A DNA stretch of 64,000 nt from Streptomyces bicolor. Its GTDB lineage: Bacteria; Actinomycetota; Actinomycetes; Streptomycetales; Streptomycetaceae. Both the position numbers and the translations under genes were made by a program. Location: positions 8,666-72,665 of the forward strand of contig NZ_JOFS01000046.1 of NCBI RefSeq assembly GCF_000719285.1. The letters run 5' to 3'. The notes beneath the pieces were generated by a model. The model did not search any database. It saw only the letters and a program-made list of their open reading frames with translations, and was not told where the DNA came from. Of this stretch, positions 54,594 to 62,791 are shown one piece after another (positions within the stretch are counted from its first letter, which is position 1; each line of letters starts with the position of its first letter).

Positions 54594-55721
54594 ATGCGAT
54601 CCACGAGCGCCATCACGATTCACAGACCCGAAGAGCTGAACGAGTCGCTGCACCGCGCGTGGCACCGGGCGATGGACGAGTCACCCGACTACGCCAACCC
54701 CTTTCTGGCACCGGAGTTCACGATCGGCGTGAGCAGGTACCGCGGTGGGGCCAGGGTCGCGGTGCTGCGCGAGAACGAAGAGGCCGTCGGCTTCTTCCCC
54801 TACGAGCGCAACGCGTACGGGGTCGGCCGCGCCATCGGTCTGGGCCTCTCCGACTGCCAGGCGCTCGTGCACCGGCCGGGCGTCACCTGGGATCCCCGCC
54901 AACTGCTGCGCTCCTGCGGGCTGTCCGTCTTCGAGTTCGATCACCTCGTCGCGCAGCAGCGGCCGTTCGGCCCGTACGTCACCGGGACGTTCGCGTCTCC
55001 CGTGCTCGACCTGAAGCCCGGCGAGGGCGACTACCCGGAGTGGCTGCGCGCCACCTACCCGGGGCTCGCCAAGACGACACTGAAGAAGGAGCGCCGGCTC
55101 GGCCGGGACGCTGGCGAGGTGCGGTTCGTCTACGACGAGCGCGACCCGCGCGTGCTGCGCACACTGATGCGGTGGAAGTCGGCCCAGTACCGCAGGACGG
55201 GGCGGATGGACCGGTTCGCCAAGCCGTGGATCGTGGGCCTGGTGGACCACTTCTTCCAGGTCCGCGAGGAGCACTTCACCGGCATCCTGTCCGTGGTGTA
55301 CGCCGGTGACCGGCCGGTCGCCGCGCACTTCGGGCCTCGGTCGCGCACCGTGTTCGGCGCCTGGTTCACGGCGTACGACCCGGAGTTCGGCTACTACTCG
55401 CCCGGGCTGATGATGCACCTGCGGATGGCCTGGGCCGCGGGCCGGGACGGCGTGACGCTCATGGACATGGGACGCGGCGCGAAGGAGTACAAGGACTGGC
55501 TCAAGACCCGTGAACTTCGGGTGGCCGAAGGGTTCGCGGCCCGCCCGCACCCGGTGGCGGCGGCCCACCGGATGTGGCGCAGACCGGTGCGGGGCCTGAG
55601 AAACACGGTCCTGGCCCACCCCAGGCTGCGCGAGCCCGCCGACCGGCTGCTGAAGGCCGTCGGCACGCTGCGCACCTCGGGCCCGACCCATTCACCGGGA
55701 GTGGGAGCCCGCGCCCGCTGA
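54594..55721 (+). CDS. CelD/BioF2-like GNAT-family N-acyltransferase
   Basis: This 375-residue protein has the double-GNAT layout of CelD-like proteins: LNESLHRAWHRAMDESPDYA, NPFLAPEFTIGV, then the second domain LRATYPGLAKTTLKKERRLG with LRTLMRWKSAQYRRTGRMDR, and YYSPGLMMHLRMAWAAGRDG near the acyl-CoA site. Such genes occur in exopolysaccharide loci where they acylate sugars. It is followed by a DegT aminotransferase gene in the same direction (131 bases). It lies behind a strongly structured leader. Confidence 0.8.
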   Translation: MRSTSAITIHRPEELNESLHRAWHRAMDESPDYANPFLAPEFTIGVSRYRGGARVAVLRENEEAVGFFPYERNAYGVGRAIGLGLSDCQALVHRPGVTWDPRQLLRSCGLSVFEFDHLVAQQRPFGPYVTGTFASPVLDLKPGEGDYPEWLRATYPGLAKTTLKKERRLGRDAGEVRFVYDERDPRVLRTLMRWKSAQYRRTGRMDRFAKPWIVGLVDHFFQVREEHFTGILSVVYAGDRPVAAHFGPRSRTVFGAWFTAYDPEFGYYSPGLMMHLRMAWAAGRDGVTLMDMGRGAKEYKDWLKTRELRVAEGFAARPHPVAAAHRMWRRPVRGLRNTVLAHPRLREPADRLLKAVGTLRTSGPTHSPGVGARAR

Positions 55722-55852
55722 GCGGGAGCCGCCCCTGTCACGCGTCGCAGCTTTCCCACCTCCCTGGCGCGGAGGCATCGAACGACGTTCGAGAGCGCTC
55801 ATCGCCCGCACCGGGCGGCCCTTCTTCGTACCCTGCCACGGAAGAGGTGACC

Positions 55853-57088
55853 ATGCCGTACGGATCGCGGCTCGCCGCGATGATGACACGGCGCATCGGA
55901 CGCGAATGCGTCTACACGCCCTCGGCCCGACTGGCCCTGTACCTGGCACTGCGACGCTGGTGCCGGCCCGGCGCCCGGGTGCTGATGTCGCCGGTGAACG
56001 ACGACGTGATCCTCTTCGTCGTCCTCGCGGCCGGACTGCGCCCCGTCCAGGCACCCGTGTCCCCCTGGGACGGCAACATCGACCCGGCCGCCGTACCGGA
56101 GTCGACCTGGCGCACCGTGGACGCCGTCCTGACCACGAACCTGTACGGCATGCCGGACCGCGTCGTCGAACTGCGCCGCCGATGTGACCAGTTGGGGGTC
56201 CCCCTGATCGAGGACGCGGCCCACGCCATCGGCACCCACGTGGACGGGCAGCCGATCGGGACCTTCGGGACGGCAGCCGCGTTCAGCCTGTCCAAGCACG
56301 TGGCGGCGATGGCCGGCGGGTTCCTCGTCGTCGAGGACGCGCGCACCCGGCGGGAGCTGGAGCTGCTGCGCGACGACCTGCTGACCCCACGGCGCCTGCG
56401 CGACGACCTGACCAGCACGCTGCGCCCGCTGGCGCGGTCCGCCGTACGCACACTCCACCTGGTGCGGCCGGTGTGGCGCACGATGCAGCGCCTGAAGCTG
56501 CTGGAGCGCGACGACTTCCGTATGGCCCTGCACGCGCCCCGCCTCGCCGGCCGCGCACGCCAGGCACCGAGCCTGGCCGCGTACGAACCCTGGGTACGGG
56601 TCGACCTGCACGGCTTCCGCTCCCGCCACGGCGCCCTGGTGCGCGGGCAGTTGGAGCTGCGGATGGCCCTGCTGGACGGCGACCTCGCCCGGCGCCGGGC
56701 CGGTGTCGCACTGCTGTCGGGCACCACCTGGGCCACCCAGGCCCTGCGCGACCGGGCGGGTGAGGGCCCGCCGTCCCTGTTCCGGGTACCGCTGCTGGTC
56801 CACGACCGCGACGCCCTCCTCGAACGCCTGGTGAACCACGGCGTGGTCGCCGGATACGTCTACGACCCGCCGCTCGACGACTACGCGGGCGCCGAGTTCG
56901 TCGAACCGTCCCCCGACCCGTCGGCCGCCCGTTGGTTCGCCGCCCACACCCTGCCGGCCGACCCCCTCCTGGCCCGCAGGATCGCAGGGGCGCTGACGAA
57001 GGAACGGGCGACGCCCGCACACCCTCCGCTGCCGACCACGCCCGTGTTCGACGCCACGACCACGCCCCCCACGCCCCTGGGCCAGTAG
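55853..57088 (+). CDS. DegT/DnrJ/EryC1/StrS-family aminotransferase
   Basis: This 411-residue PLP enzyme of the sugar aminotransferase family starts at the ATG at 55853 (GGAAGAGG upstream). YTPSARLALYLALRRWCRPG, TTNLYGMPDRVVELRR, LIEDAAHAIGTHVDGQPIGT and the PLP Lys in FSLSKHVAAMAGGFLV are in order. It would make an amino sugar for the GNAT enzyme just upstream to acylate. The C-terminus ends in a Thr/Pro-rich tail that the family lacks. No sugar-nucleotide dehydratase is next to it. Confidence 0.8.
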   Translation: MPYGSRLAAMMTRRIGRECVYTPSARLALYLALRRWCRPGARVLMSPVNDDVILFVVLAAGLRPVQAPVSPWDGNIDPAAVPESTWRTVDAVLTTNLYGMPDRVVELRRRCDQLGVPLIEDAAHAIGTHVDGQPIGTFGTAAAFSLSKHVAAMAGGFLVVEDARTRRELELLRDDLLTPRRLRDDLTSTLRPLARSAVRTLHLVRPVWRTMQRLKLLERDDFRMALHAPRLAGRARQAPSLAAYEPWVRVDLHGFRSRHGALVRGQLELRMALLDGDLARRRAGVALLSGTTWATQALRDRAGEGPPSLFRVPLLVHDRDALLERLVNHGVVAGYVYDPPLDDYAGAEFVEPSPDPSAARWFAAHTLPADPLLARRIAGALTKERATPAHPPLPTTPVFDATTTPPTPLGQ

Positions 57089-57155
57089 CGGCCCCATCCC
57101 CGTACCGGCCACCGCGGACCGCGCCGCCGAGCCGCACCTTGCCTACCCTGGAGGT

Positions 57156-58892
57156 GTGGCTCGGCCCAACGACGAGGTCGCCGCGCTGCTCCAGGAGTAC
57201 GCGGATCTGATCTCGATCACCGGAGGAGACGCGTTCAGGGCGCGTAGCTACGAGAAGGCTGCCCGGTCGGTCGGCGGCTACTACGCCGACGTGACCACAC
57301 TCGACGTCAAGGGGCTCCAGGAGATCCCCAACGTCGGCAAGTCGACCGCCCAGAAGATCATCGAGTACTTCACCACCGGCCAGGTGTCCGCCGTCGAGGA
57401 GCTGCGCGCCAAGATCCCCGCCGGTGTCCGGCAGCTGACGGCGATCCCCACGCTCGGCCCGAAGAAGGCACTGGTCATCTACCAGGAGCTGGGCATCTCC
57501 ACGACCGAGGAACTCGCCGACGCCATCCACGAGGAGCGGCTGCGCGACCTGAAGGGCTTCGGGCCCAAGACGGAGGAGAACATCCTGCACGGCATCGGCC
57601 TGCTGCAGTCCTCCGGCGACCGCGTCCTGATCGACATCGCGATGAGCCTCGCCGAGGACATCGTCGCCGAGATGTCGCAGGTCACCGGCTGCGAGCGCTG
57701 CTCCTACGCCGGGTCGCTGCGCCGCGTCCGCGAGACGATCGGCGACATCGACATCCTCGTCGCCGCGAGGAAGCCGCAGCCGCTCATGCGGGCCTTCACC
57801 GAGCTGTCGCACGCCTCCGAGGTCATCGCGCACGGCGAGAAGAAGACGTCGGTCCGCACCGGCAAGGGGCTCCAGGTCGACCTGCGTGTCGTACCGCCGG
57901 ACTCCTGGGGCGCGGCGATGCAGTACTTCACCGGTTCGAAGGCCCACAACATCCGCACCCGGGAGATCGCCGTCCACAAGAAGCTCAAGCTCTCCGAGTA
58001 CGGGGTCTTCGACACCGAGACCGGCGAGAAGATCGTCTCCGAGACCGAGGAGGACGTGTACGCCCGGCTCGGCCTGCCCTGGATCCCGCCCACCCTGCGC
58101 GAGGACCGGGGCGAGATCGAGGCCGGGCTGCGCGGCGAGCTGCCCGACCTGGTCCAGGAGAAGGACATCCGGGGCGACCTGCACACCCACACCGACCTCA
58201 CCGACGGGCTCGCCCCGCTGGAGGAGATGGTCGCCGCGGCCGCCGAGCGCGGCTACGCCTACTACGCCGTCACCGACCACGGCCCCGACATGGCCATGCA
58301 GCGCATGACCGACGAACGCATCCTGGCCCAGCGCGCACGCGTCCGTGAGCTCGACGGGGAGTACGGCAAGCGCGGCAAACGGGCGGGCATGCGGGTGTTG
58401 CACGGCGCGGAGCTGAACATCGGCCCCGACGGCGACGTGGACTGGCCGCCGGAGTTCCTGGCCGGATTCGACCTGTGCGTGGCCTCGGTGCACTCGCACT
58501 TCAACCAGGGGCGCGAGGCACTGACCCGGCGGATCGTCCGGGCCTGCGAGAACCCACACGTCAACATCATCGGCCACCCCACGACCCGCATCCTCGGCAA
58601 GCGCCCCGCCATCGACGTCGACCTCGACGCGGTCTTCGCCGCCTGTGCGCGCACCGGAACCGCCCTGGAGATCAACTCCCACCCCGACCGGCTCGACCTG
58701 CGCGACGAGGACATCCTGCGGGCCAGGCGGCACGGCGTGAAGTTCGCCGTCGACAGCGATGCCCACGCCGTCATCCACCTCGCCAACCTGCGCTACGGCG
58801 TGGGTACGGCACAGCGCGGCTGGCTCACCAAGGACGACGTGATCAACACGTGGCCGCTGACCCGGCTGCGGCGCTTCCTGAAGAAGGCCTAG
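57156..58892 (+). CDS. polX: DNA polymerase/3'-5' exonuclease PolX
   Basis: This 578-residue repair polymerase starts at GTG (RPNDEVAALLQEYADLISIT). It has an 8-kDa-like helix-hairpin-helix region (VGKSTAQKIIEYFTTG, LKGFGPKTEENIL), the family X nucleotidyltransferase site GSLRRVRETIGDIDILVA with two catalytic Asp, and a C-terminal PHP metal-dependent exonuclease domain (DLHTHTDLTDGLAPLEEMVA, VTDHGPDM, SVHSHFNQG, DSDAHAVIHL). Length and domain order are normal for bacterial PolX. Base-excision repair is the likely role. Confidence 0.93.
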   Translation: MARPNDEVAALLQEYADLISITGGDAFRARSYEKAARSVGGYYADVTTLDVKGLQEIPNVGKSTAQKIIEYFTTGQVSAVEELRAKIPAGVRQLTAIPTLGPKKALVIYQELGISTTEELADAIHEERLRDLKGFGPKTEENILHGIGLLQSSGDRVLIDIAMSLAEDIVAEMSQVTGCERCSYAGSLRRVRETIGDIDILVAARKPQPLMRAFTELSHASEVIAHGEKKTSVRTGKGLQVDLRVVPPDSWGAAMQYFTGSKAHNIRTREIAVHKKLKLSEYGVFDTETGEKIVSETEEDVYARLGLPWIPPTLREDRGEIEAGLRGELPDLVQEKDIRGDLHTHTDLTDGLAPLEEMVAAAAERGYAYYAVTDHGPDMAMQRMTDERILAQRARVRELDGEYGKRGKRAGMRVLHGAELNIGPDGDVDWPPEFLAGFDLCVASVHSHFNQGREALTRRIVRACENPHVNIIGHPTTRILGKRPAIDVDLDAVFAACARTGTALEINSHPDRLDLRDEDILRARRHGVKFAVDSDAHAVIHLANLRYGVGTAQRGWLTKDDVINTWPLTRLRRFLKKA

Positions 58893-58947
58893 ACGAGCAG
58901 GTCCGAAGTCCTGGGCGGGTGCGCCTGCTTGGCGGGGACTGCGCTGT

Positions 58948-59886
58948 TCAGTTCCCCGCCGCCATCCGCCGTACCACCGCCAGCGCCTCGCGCACTGCCC
59001 CCGGGATGTCCGTCACCGGGAAGCGCGCCTGGCGCACGACTCGTTCGCGGTCCACCACCAGCACCGCCCGCTTCAGCCGCAGTGCCTGCCCGGCGCGGAA
59101 CACCGGTAGCCGCAGGGCGGCGGCGAGGCGCAGGTCGACGTCTGAGAGCAGGGTGAAGGGGATGCCCTCCTCGACCGCGAACACCCGCTGCTCGTCCGGG
59201 CGTTGAGTGCTCACGCCGCGCACCTCGGCGCCCGCGGCGCGGAAGTCGTCGTACGCGTCCCGGAACAGCCGGTTCTCCAGCGTGCAGCCGATGGCGCCCG
59301 GGATGTCGGCCCAGCCGTCCGGCAACGGGCCGGGGCGACCGGTCGCCGGGTAGCAGAACAGGACGGTGGCCGCGGCCTCGGCCACCGGGTCGAGCGGCTC
59401 ACCGTCCCGGTGCCCCGGCAGTTCGAGGCGCGGCAGCCACTCGCCCACCAAGCCCGCCACCCGCCGCGCCTCGGCACTCTCCTCGTCGGCCGTGCCGCTC
59501 AGCGAGCCGTTGCCGAGCAGCCAGCGGTCCGCCCAGTCCTGCATCGAGAGCAGTACGGGCAGCAGCCCCCGCCCGCTCTCCGTCAGCCGGTACTCGTAGC
59601 GCACCGGGCCGCTCTGATACGGAACCTTCTCCAGGACCTCCGCCTCCACCAGGTGCGCAAGGCGCTCGGTCAGCACCTTGCGGGAGATCCCCAGCTCCTC
59701 CTGGAGCGCGTCGAACCGGTGGTGCCCGCGCGCGGTCTCCCGCACCAGGAGCAGGCTCCACCAGTCGCCGATCACCGCCGCCGCCTGCGCGATCGCACAG
59801 GCGGCGTCCCGCTCGGGCACCGACCTGACCATGGGGCTCCCGTCTTCCGGATGCAGCGTCCAGTCTTCGAAACCATCTTGCGCCAT
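58948..59886 (-). CDS. HxlR-type regulator fused to a peroxiredoxin-like domain
   Basis: This 312-residue protein has an HxlR winged helix at residues about 28-115: ACAIAQAAAVIGDWWSLLLV with Cys30, LQEELGISRKVLTERLAHLV, and VRYEYRLTESGRGLLPVLL. After a short linker, residues about 165-312 form a redoxin/peroxiredoxin fold: TVLFCYPATGRPGPLPDGW, IPGAIGCTLENRLFRD with Cys201 at the peroxidatic place, then GVSTQRPDEQR and FTLLSDVDLRLAAALRLPVF. A transcription factor with a built-in thiol peroxidase could read peroxide or electrophile directly. The ATG at 59886 is 3 bases from an operator-like palindrome; the MFS gene is divergent. Confidence 0.82.
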   Translation of the reverse strand: MAQDGFEDWTLHPEDGSPMVRSVPERDAACAIAQAAAVIGDWWSLLLVRETARGHHRFDALQEELGISRKVLTERLAHLVEAEVLEKVPYQSGPVRYEYRLTESGRGLLPVLLSMQDWADRWLLGNGSLSGTADEESAEARRVAGLVGEWLPRLELPGHRDGEPLDPVAEAAATVLFCYPATGRPGPLPDGWADIPGAIGCTLENRLFRDAYDDFRAAGAEVRGVSTQRPDEQRVFAVEEGIPFTLLSDVDLRLAAALRLPVFRAGQALRLKRAVLVVDRERVVRQARFPVTDIPGAVREALAVVRRMAAGN

Positions 59887-59888
59887 GC

Positions 59889-59913
59889 AGTGAGTTCCCG
59901 ATAGGAACTCACT
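59889..59913. promoter_or_regulatory. HxlR operator, copy 1
   Basis: AGTGAGTTCC (59889-59898), 5 bases, GGAACTCACT (59904-59913) is a perfect inverted repeat next to the start of the HxlR-peroxiredoxin gene, consistent with autoregulation. Confidence 0.65.
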
Positions 59914-59921
59914 TGACCACA

Positions 59922-59946
59922 AGTAAGTTCCCATAAGAGACTCACT
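59922..59946. promoter_or_regulatory. HxlR operator, copy 2 (imperfect)
   Basis: A second copy of the same repeat, with left arm AGTAAGTTCC (59922-59931) and right arm GAGACTCACT (59937-59946), lies 15 bases before the MFS start. It differs from copy 1 at a few positions. The centres are 33 bases apart, about three helical turns. Confidence 0.55.
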
Positions 59947-59961
59947 GAAGGTGGGCGTCGC

Positions 59962-61218
59962 ATGAGCCAGACACCGACGGTCCCGGAGCACGATCGCCGC
60001 AGCACCCGCCACGCCAAGTCGCCCCCGGCCGTCTTCTGGCGCTACTGGGCCGCTGCCACCGTCAGCAACGCGGGCACCGCCGTCACCGCCCTCGCCTTGC
60101 CCCTGGTCGCCCTCACGGTCCTCGACGCCACCGCGCTCCAGATCGCCCTGCTCGCCGCCGCCGGACAGATCTCCTGGCTGCTGCTCAGCCTCCCGGCCGG
60201 AGTGATCGCCCAGCGCGTCCCGCTCCGCCGCCTCCAGGTCACCCTCGATCTCGTACGGTTCGTCGCCGTCGGCTCCCTCCCACTCGCCTGGTGGCTCGAC
60301 CGGCTCAGCTACCCGCACCTGTTGCTCACCGCGCTGGTCACCGGCGCCGCGACCGTACTCTTCGACATCGGCAACTCGACCTTTCTGCCCGCCATCGTCC
60401 CGGCCCGGCAGCTCGCCGCCCGCAACAGCCTGATGTCCGGCACGCACGCCGTCACCGAGACCGGAGGGCCCTCCGGGGGCGGCCTCCTCGTGCAGGCCGC
60501 GGGCCCGGTCGGCGCGCTCCTCGTGGACGCGGCCAGCTACCTGCTCTCCGCCGTGCTGCTGCGCACCCTCCCCGAGCGCCGTCCCGCCGCCCGCACCGGC
60601 GACGGCGCCCTCCGGCTGATCCGCGAGGGCTGGACGTACGTGACGCGGCACCCCGTGATGCTGCCCTGCATGCTCTGGGCCACCGCCACCAACTTCGTCT
60701 GCGCCGCCCTGGTCGCCCTCACACCCCTCTACCTGGTCCGTCAGGCCGGACTGACGCCCGTACAACTCGGTTTGGTGCTCGCCATGGACGGCATCGGCGC
60801 GCTCGCCGGATCCGCCGTGGCGGTCCGGCTGACCCGGCGGTTCGGCACCGCCCGGGTGCTCGTCGGGACCGCGCTGGCCGGCGGCGCTGCCGCCCTGCTG
60901 GCCCCGCTGACCACGTCCGCGGCCGACGCGTACTGGTTCGCCCTGGGCAACGCCGGCTTCGCCTTCGGCGTCGTCATCGGGTCGATCACCACCCGCACCC
61001 ACCGCCAGACCGAGTCCCCGCCCGATCTCCTCTCCCGTGTCATGGCCACCGTCCGCTTCGTCTCGTGGGGCGCCCAGCCGCTCGGCGCCCTCAGTGCCGG
61101 CCTGCTCGCCACGTACGCGGGGACGCACGCGGCCCTGTGGACGGTGTGCACGGCCGCGCTCCTCCCGCCGCTGTACCTGCTCGCGGTCCCGGTGGGCCGC
61201 CGCCGGGACCTCGCCTGA
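59962..61218 (+). CDS. MFS transporter (MFS_3 / EntS-like exporter)
   Basis: This 418-residue membrane protein has about ten to twelve hydrophobic segments and the MFS_3 type pattern: YWAAATVSNAGTAVTALALP-like opening, LQIALLAAAGQISWLLLSLP, VPLRRLQVTLDLVRF, and LMSGTHAVTETGGPSGGGLL, ATAVRFVSWGAQPLGALSAG near the end. Proteins of this type export drugs or siderophores. It is divergent from the HxlR-peroxiredoxin gene and the probable target of that regulator, so export of a thiol-reactive compound is a reasonable guess. Confidence 0.85.
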   Translation: MSQTPTVPEHDRRSTRHAKSPPAVFWRYWAAATVSNAGTAVTALALPLVALTVLDATALQIALLAAAGQISWLLLSLPAGVIAQRVPLRRLQVTLDLVRFVAVGSLPLAWWLDRLSYPHLLLTALVTGAATVLFDIGNSTFLPAIVPARQLAARNSLMSGTHAVTETGGPSGGGLLVQAAGPVGALLVDAASYLLSAVLLRTLPERRPAARTGDGALRLIREGWTYVTRHPVMLPCMLWATATNFVCAALVALTPLYLVRQAGLTPVQLGLVLAMDGIGALAGSAVAVRLTRRFGTARVLVGTALAGGAAALLAPLTTSAADAYWFALGNAGFAFGVVIGSITTRTHRQTESPPDLLSRVMATVRFVSWGAQPLGALSAGLLATYAGTHAALWTVCTAALLPPLYLLAVPVGRRRDLA

Positions 61219-61284
61219 CACAGACGCGGTCGGGCAGCCGTGCCAGGCCGTCGCAGATGAACCGACAAGACCCTCGCTTCATGC

Positions 61285-61302
61285 AGCCGAAGCCTTCGGG
61301 CT
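61285..61302. terminator. Hairpin between convergent genes
   Basis: AGCCGAAGCCTTCGGGCT folds into a short stem with one bulge in the 91 bases between the MFS stop and the stop of the convergent monooxygenase gene. It may act in both directions. Weakly supported. Confidence 0.35.
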
Positions 61303-61309
61303 TACTCGT

Positions 61310-62491
61310 CTAGAGGAACGGCGTGCCCGGGTCGAGCCCGGACAGGACCCGGCCGTAGATCTCCAGGTTGGTGGTGGGGTTCACGAACGAGTGGAGACTC
61401 AGGGCGTGCACATCGCGCACGGCCCGCTGGATCGGCACCTCACGGTGCAGGGACGACGCCCCCGACGCGGAGCCCAGCAGATCGACGGCCTCCTTGCACA
61501 GCCGTGTCACATAGCCGCTCTGCGCCCGGATCCTGGCCCGCTCCTCGGGTGTGTACGGCTCACCGGACTCGGCCCGTGACTCGATCAGGGCGACGAACTC
61601 CGCGGTCAGCAGCCCGGCGCAGGAGATCTTCATGGCCGCCTCGGCCGTCTGGAGGTGGGTGACCGTAGCCTCGTTCTGCCGCTGGTGGAAGGTGTACGTG
61701 ATGCCCCTGCGGTGGCTGCGCTCGGTGAACTCCGCCAGGGCCGAGCGGGCTAGACCGAGCGCGTTCGGTGCCGTCCACGCGCAGAACATCAGCAGCACGG
61801 GCATCCGGTAGAACGGGTCCTCGGCGTTCGTCTTCGACGGGAACTCGCCCGCCAGCAGCGGCCCGACCGGCAGCGTGCGGTGCGCGGGGACGAGGACGTC
61901 CCGTGCGACGACGCTGTCGCTGCCAGTGCCCGCCAGCCCCGACACGTACCAGTCGTCGAGGATCTCGAGCTCGGCCATCGGCACGGCGGTCCACAGCAGC
62001 TCGGGCGGCCCGTCGCCGGACTCGGACTCGACCCGGACCGTCAGCAGGTGCCAGTCGGCGTCGTGGCAGCCCGTGGCGAAGGCCGAGGTGCCGTTGACGA
62101 GGTAGCCGCCGTCCGTCCGGACGGCCGTCGCGTCCGGGACGAGAGTGCCGCCGACCCGCACGTCCGGGTTGGTGAAGATCTCGTCCTGCGCATCGTCGGG
62201 GAAGAGCGCCGCGATGTAGGAGCAGCCGGCCTGGATCACCGTCTTGAACGCCGTCGAGCCGCACGCCGCGGCGATCTCGGCCACCGCGTCCACCTGCGTG
62301 CGCACCCGGCTCTGGTAGCCGCCGTACCGCCGGGGGACGTTCATCCGGTGGATCCCGGCGTCCGACAGCGCGCCGGCGACCTCGGGAGCCACCCGGCGCT
62401 CCTGTTCGGTCCGCAGCGCGTGCTCGCGGATCAGCGGCCGCAGGGACCGCACGCGCTCGACCAGATCGGCATCGGTACCGGCTGCCGCCAT
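61310..62491 (-). CDS. Acyl-CoA-dehydrogenase-fold flavin monooxygenase
   Basis: This 393-residue protein resembles two-component flavin hydroxylases such as HsaA/HpaB-like enzymes. HALRTEQERRVAPEVAGALS, RMNVPRRYGGYQSRVRTQVD, EIAAACGSTAFKTVIQAGCS and LVNGTSAFATGCHDADWHLL form the N-terminal half. The C-terminal LHREVPIQRAVRDVHALSLH replaces the dehydrogenase Glu region, which argues against acyl-CoA oxidation. The ATG at 62491 has GGGAGGT. Reduced flavin must come from another protein. The substrate is unknown, probably aromatic or steroid-like. Confidence 0.78.
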   Translation of the reverse strand: MAAAGTDADLVERVRSLRPLIREHALRTEQERRVAPEVAGALSDAGIHRMNVPRRYGGYQSRVRTQVDAVAEIAAACGSTAFKTVIQAGCSYIAALFPDDAQDEIFTNPDVRVGGTLVPDATAVRTDGGYLVNGTSAFATGCHDADWHLLTVRVESESGDGPPELLWTAVPMAELEILDDWYVSGLAGTGSDSVVARDVLVPAHRTLPVGPLLAGEFPSKTNAEDPFYRMPVLLMFCAWTAPNALGLARSALAEFTERSHRRGITYTFHQRQNEATVTHLQTAEAAMKISCAGLLTAEFVALIESRAESGEPYTPEERARIRAQSGYVTRLCKEAVDLLGSASGASSLHREVPIQRAVRDVHALSLHSFVNPTTNLEIYGRVLSGLDPGTPFL

Positions 62492-62699
62492 GGGTGACCT
62501 CCCGGGCACGACGAGTCACCACCGTGACGCGGTTCGCGAACCCTGTCAACGACCCCTTGGTGAGCGTGAGTTGAAGTGCGCCACAGTCCCGGGCCGCTCG
62601 GTGATCTTCGTCCGTTTGAGCGGAGGCCGAGACGGGGAGCGTGCCGAAGGCGGGCCGAAGCCGTACGGGTCAGGCTTTGTCCATGTCGCCGCAGAGGGG

Positions 62700-62729
62700 T
62701 TGTCCTGACATTACGTCCCTGCCTAGGGT
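62700..62729 (+). promoter_or_regulatory. Candidate promoter of the Gfo/Idh gene
   Basis: TTGTCC (62700-62705), 18 bases, TAGGGT (62724-62729). The operator-like site begins 11 bases downstream of the -10 end. The rest of the 300-base divergent region 62492-62791 shows no gene. Confidence 0.4.
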
Positions 62730-62740
62730 CGCCCTCGAAG

Positions 62741-62754
62741 TGCAAGCGCTTTCT
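62741..62754. promoter_or_regulatory. LacI-type operator before the Gfo/Idh gene
   Basis: TGCAAGCGCTTTCT contains the perfect core AAGCGCTT and has the form of a LacI/CcpA-type site. It lies just after the likely transcription start, where a repressor would block initiation. Confidence 0.5.
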
Positions 62755-62791
62755 GAAGCGGGCTGTCCGCCGGCCGTCCGAGGAGAACTGC

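Noticed and set aside
59962..61221. A minus-strand frame of over 400 codons extending the HxlR gene upstream
   Set aside because: It is the antisense of the MFS gene and crosses the operator region; the ATG at 59886 and family start are clear.
61310..62491. A fatty-acid acyl-CoA dehydrogenase
   Set aside because: The C-terminal region resembles flavin hydroxylases (HsaA-like) and the gene is not with beta-oxidation genes.
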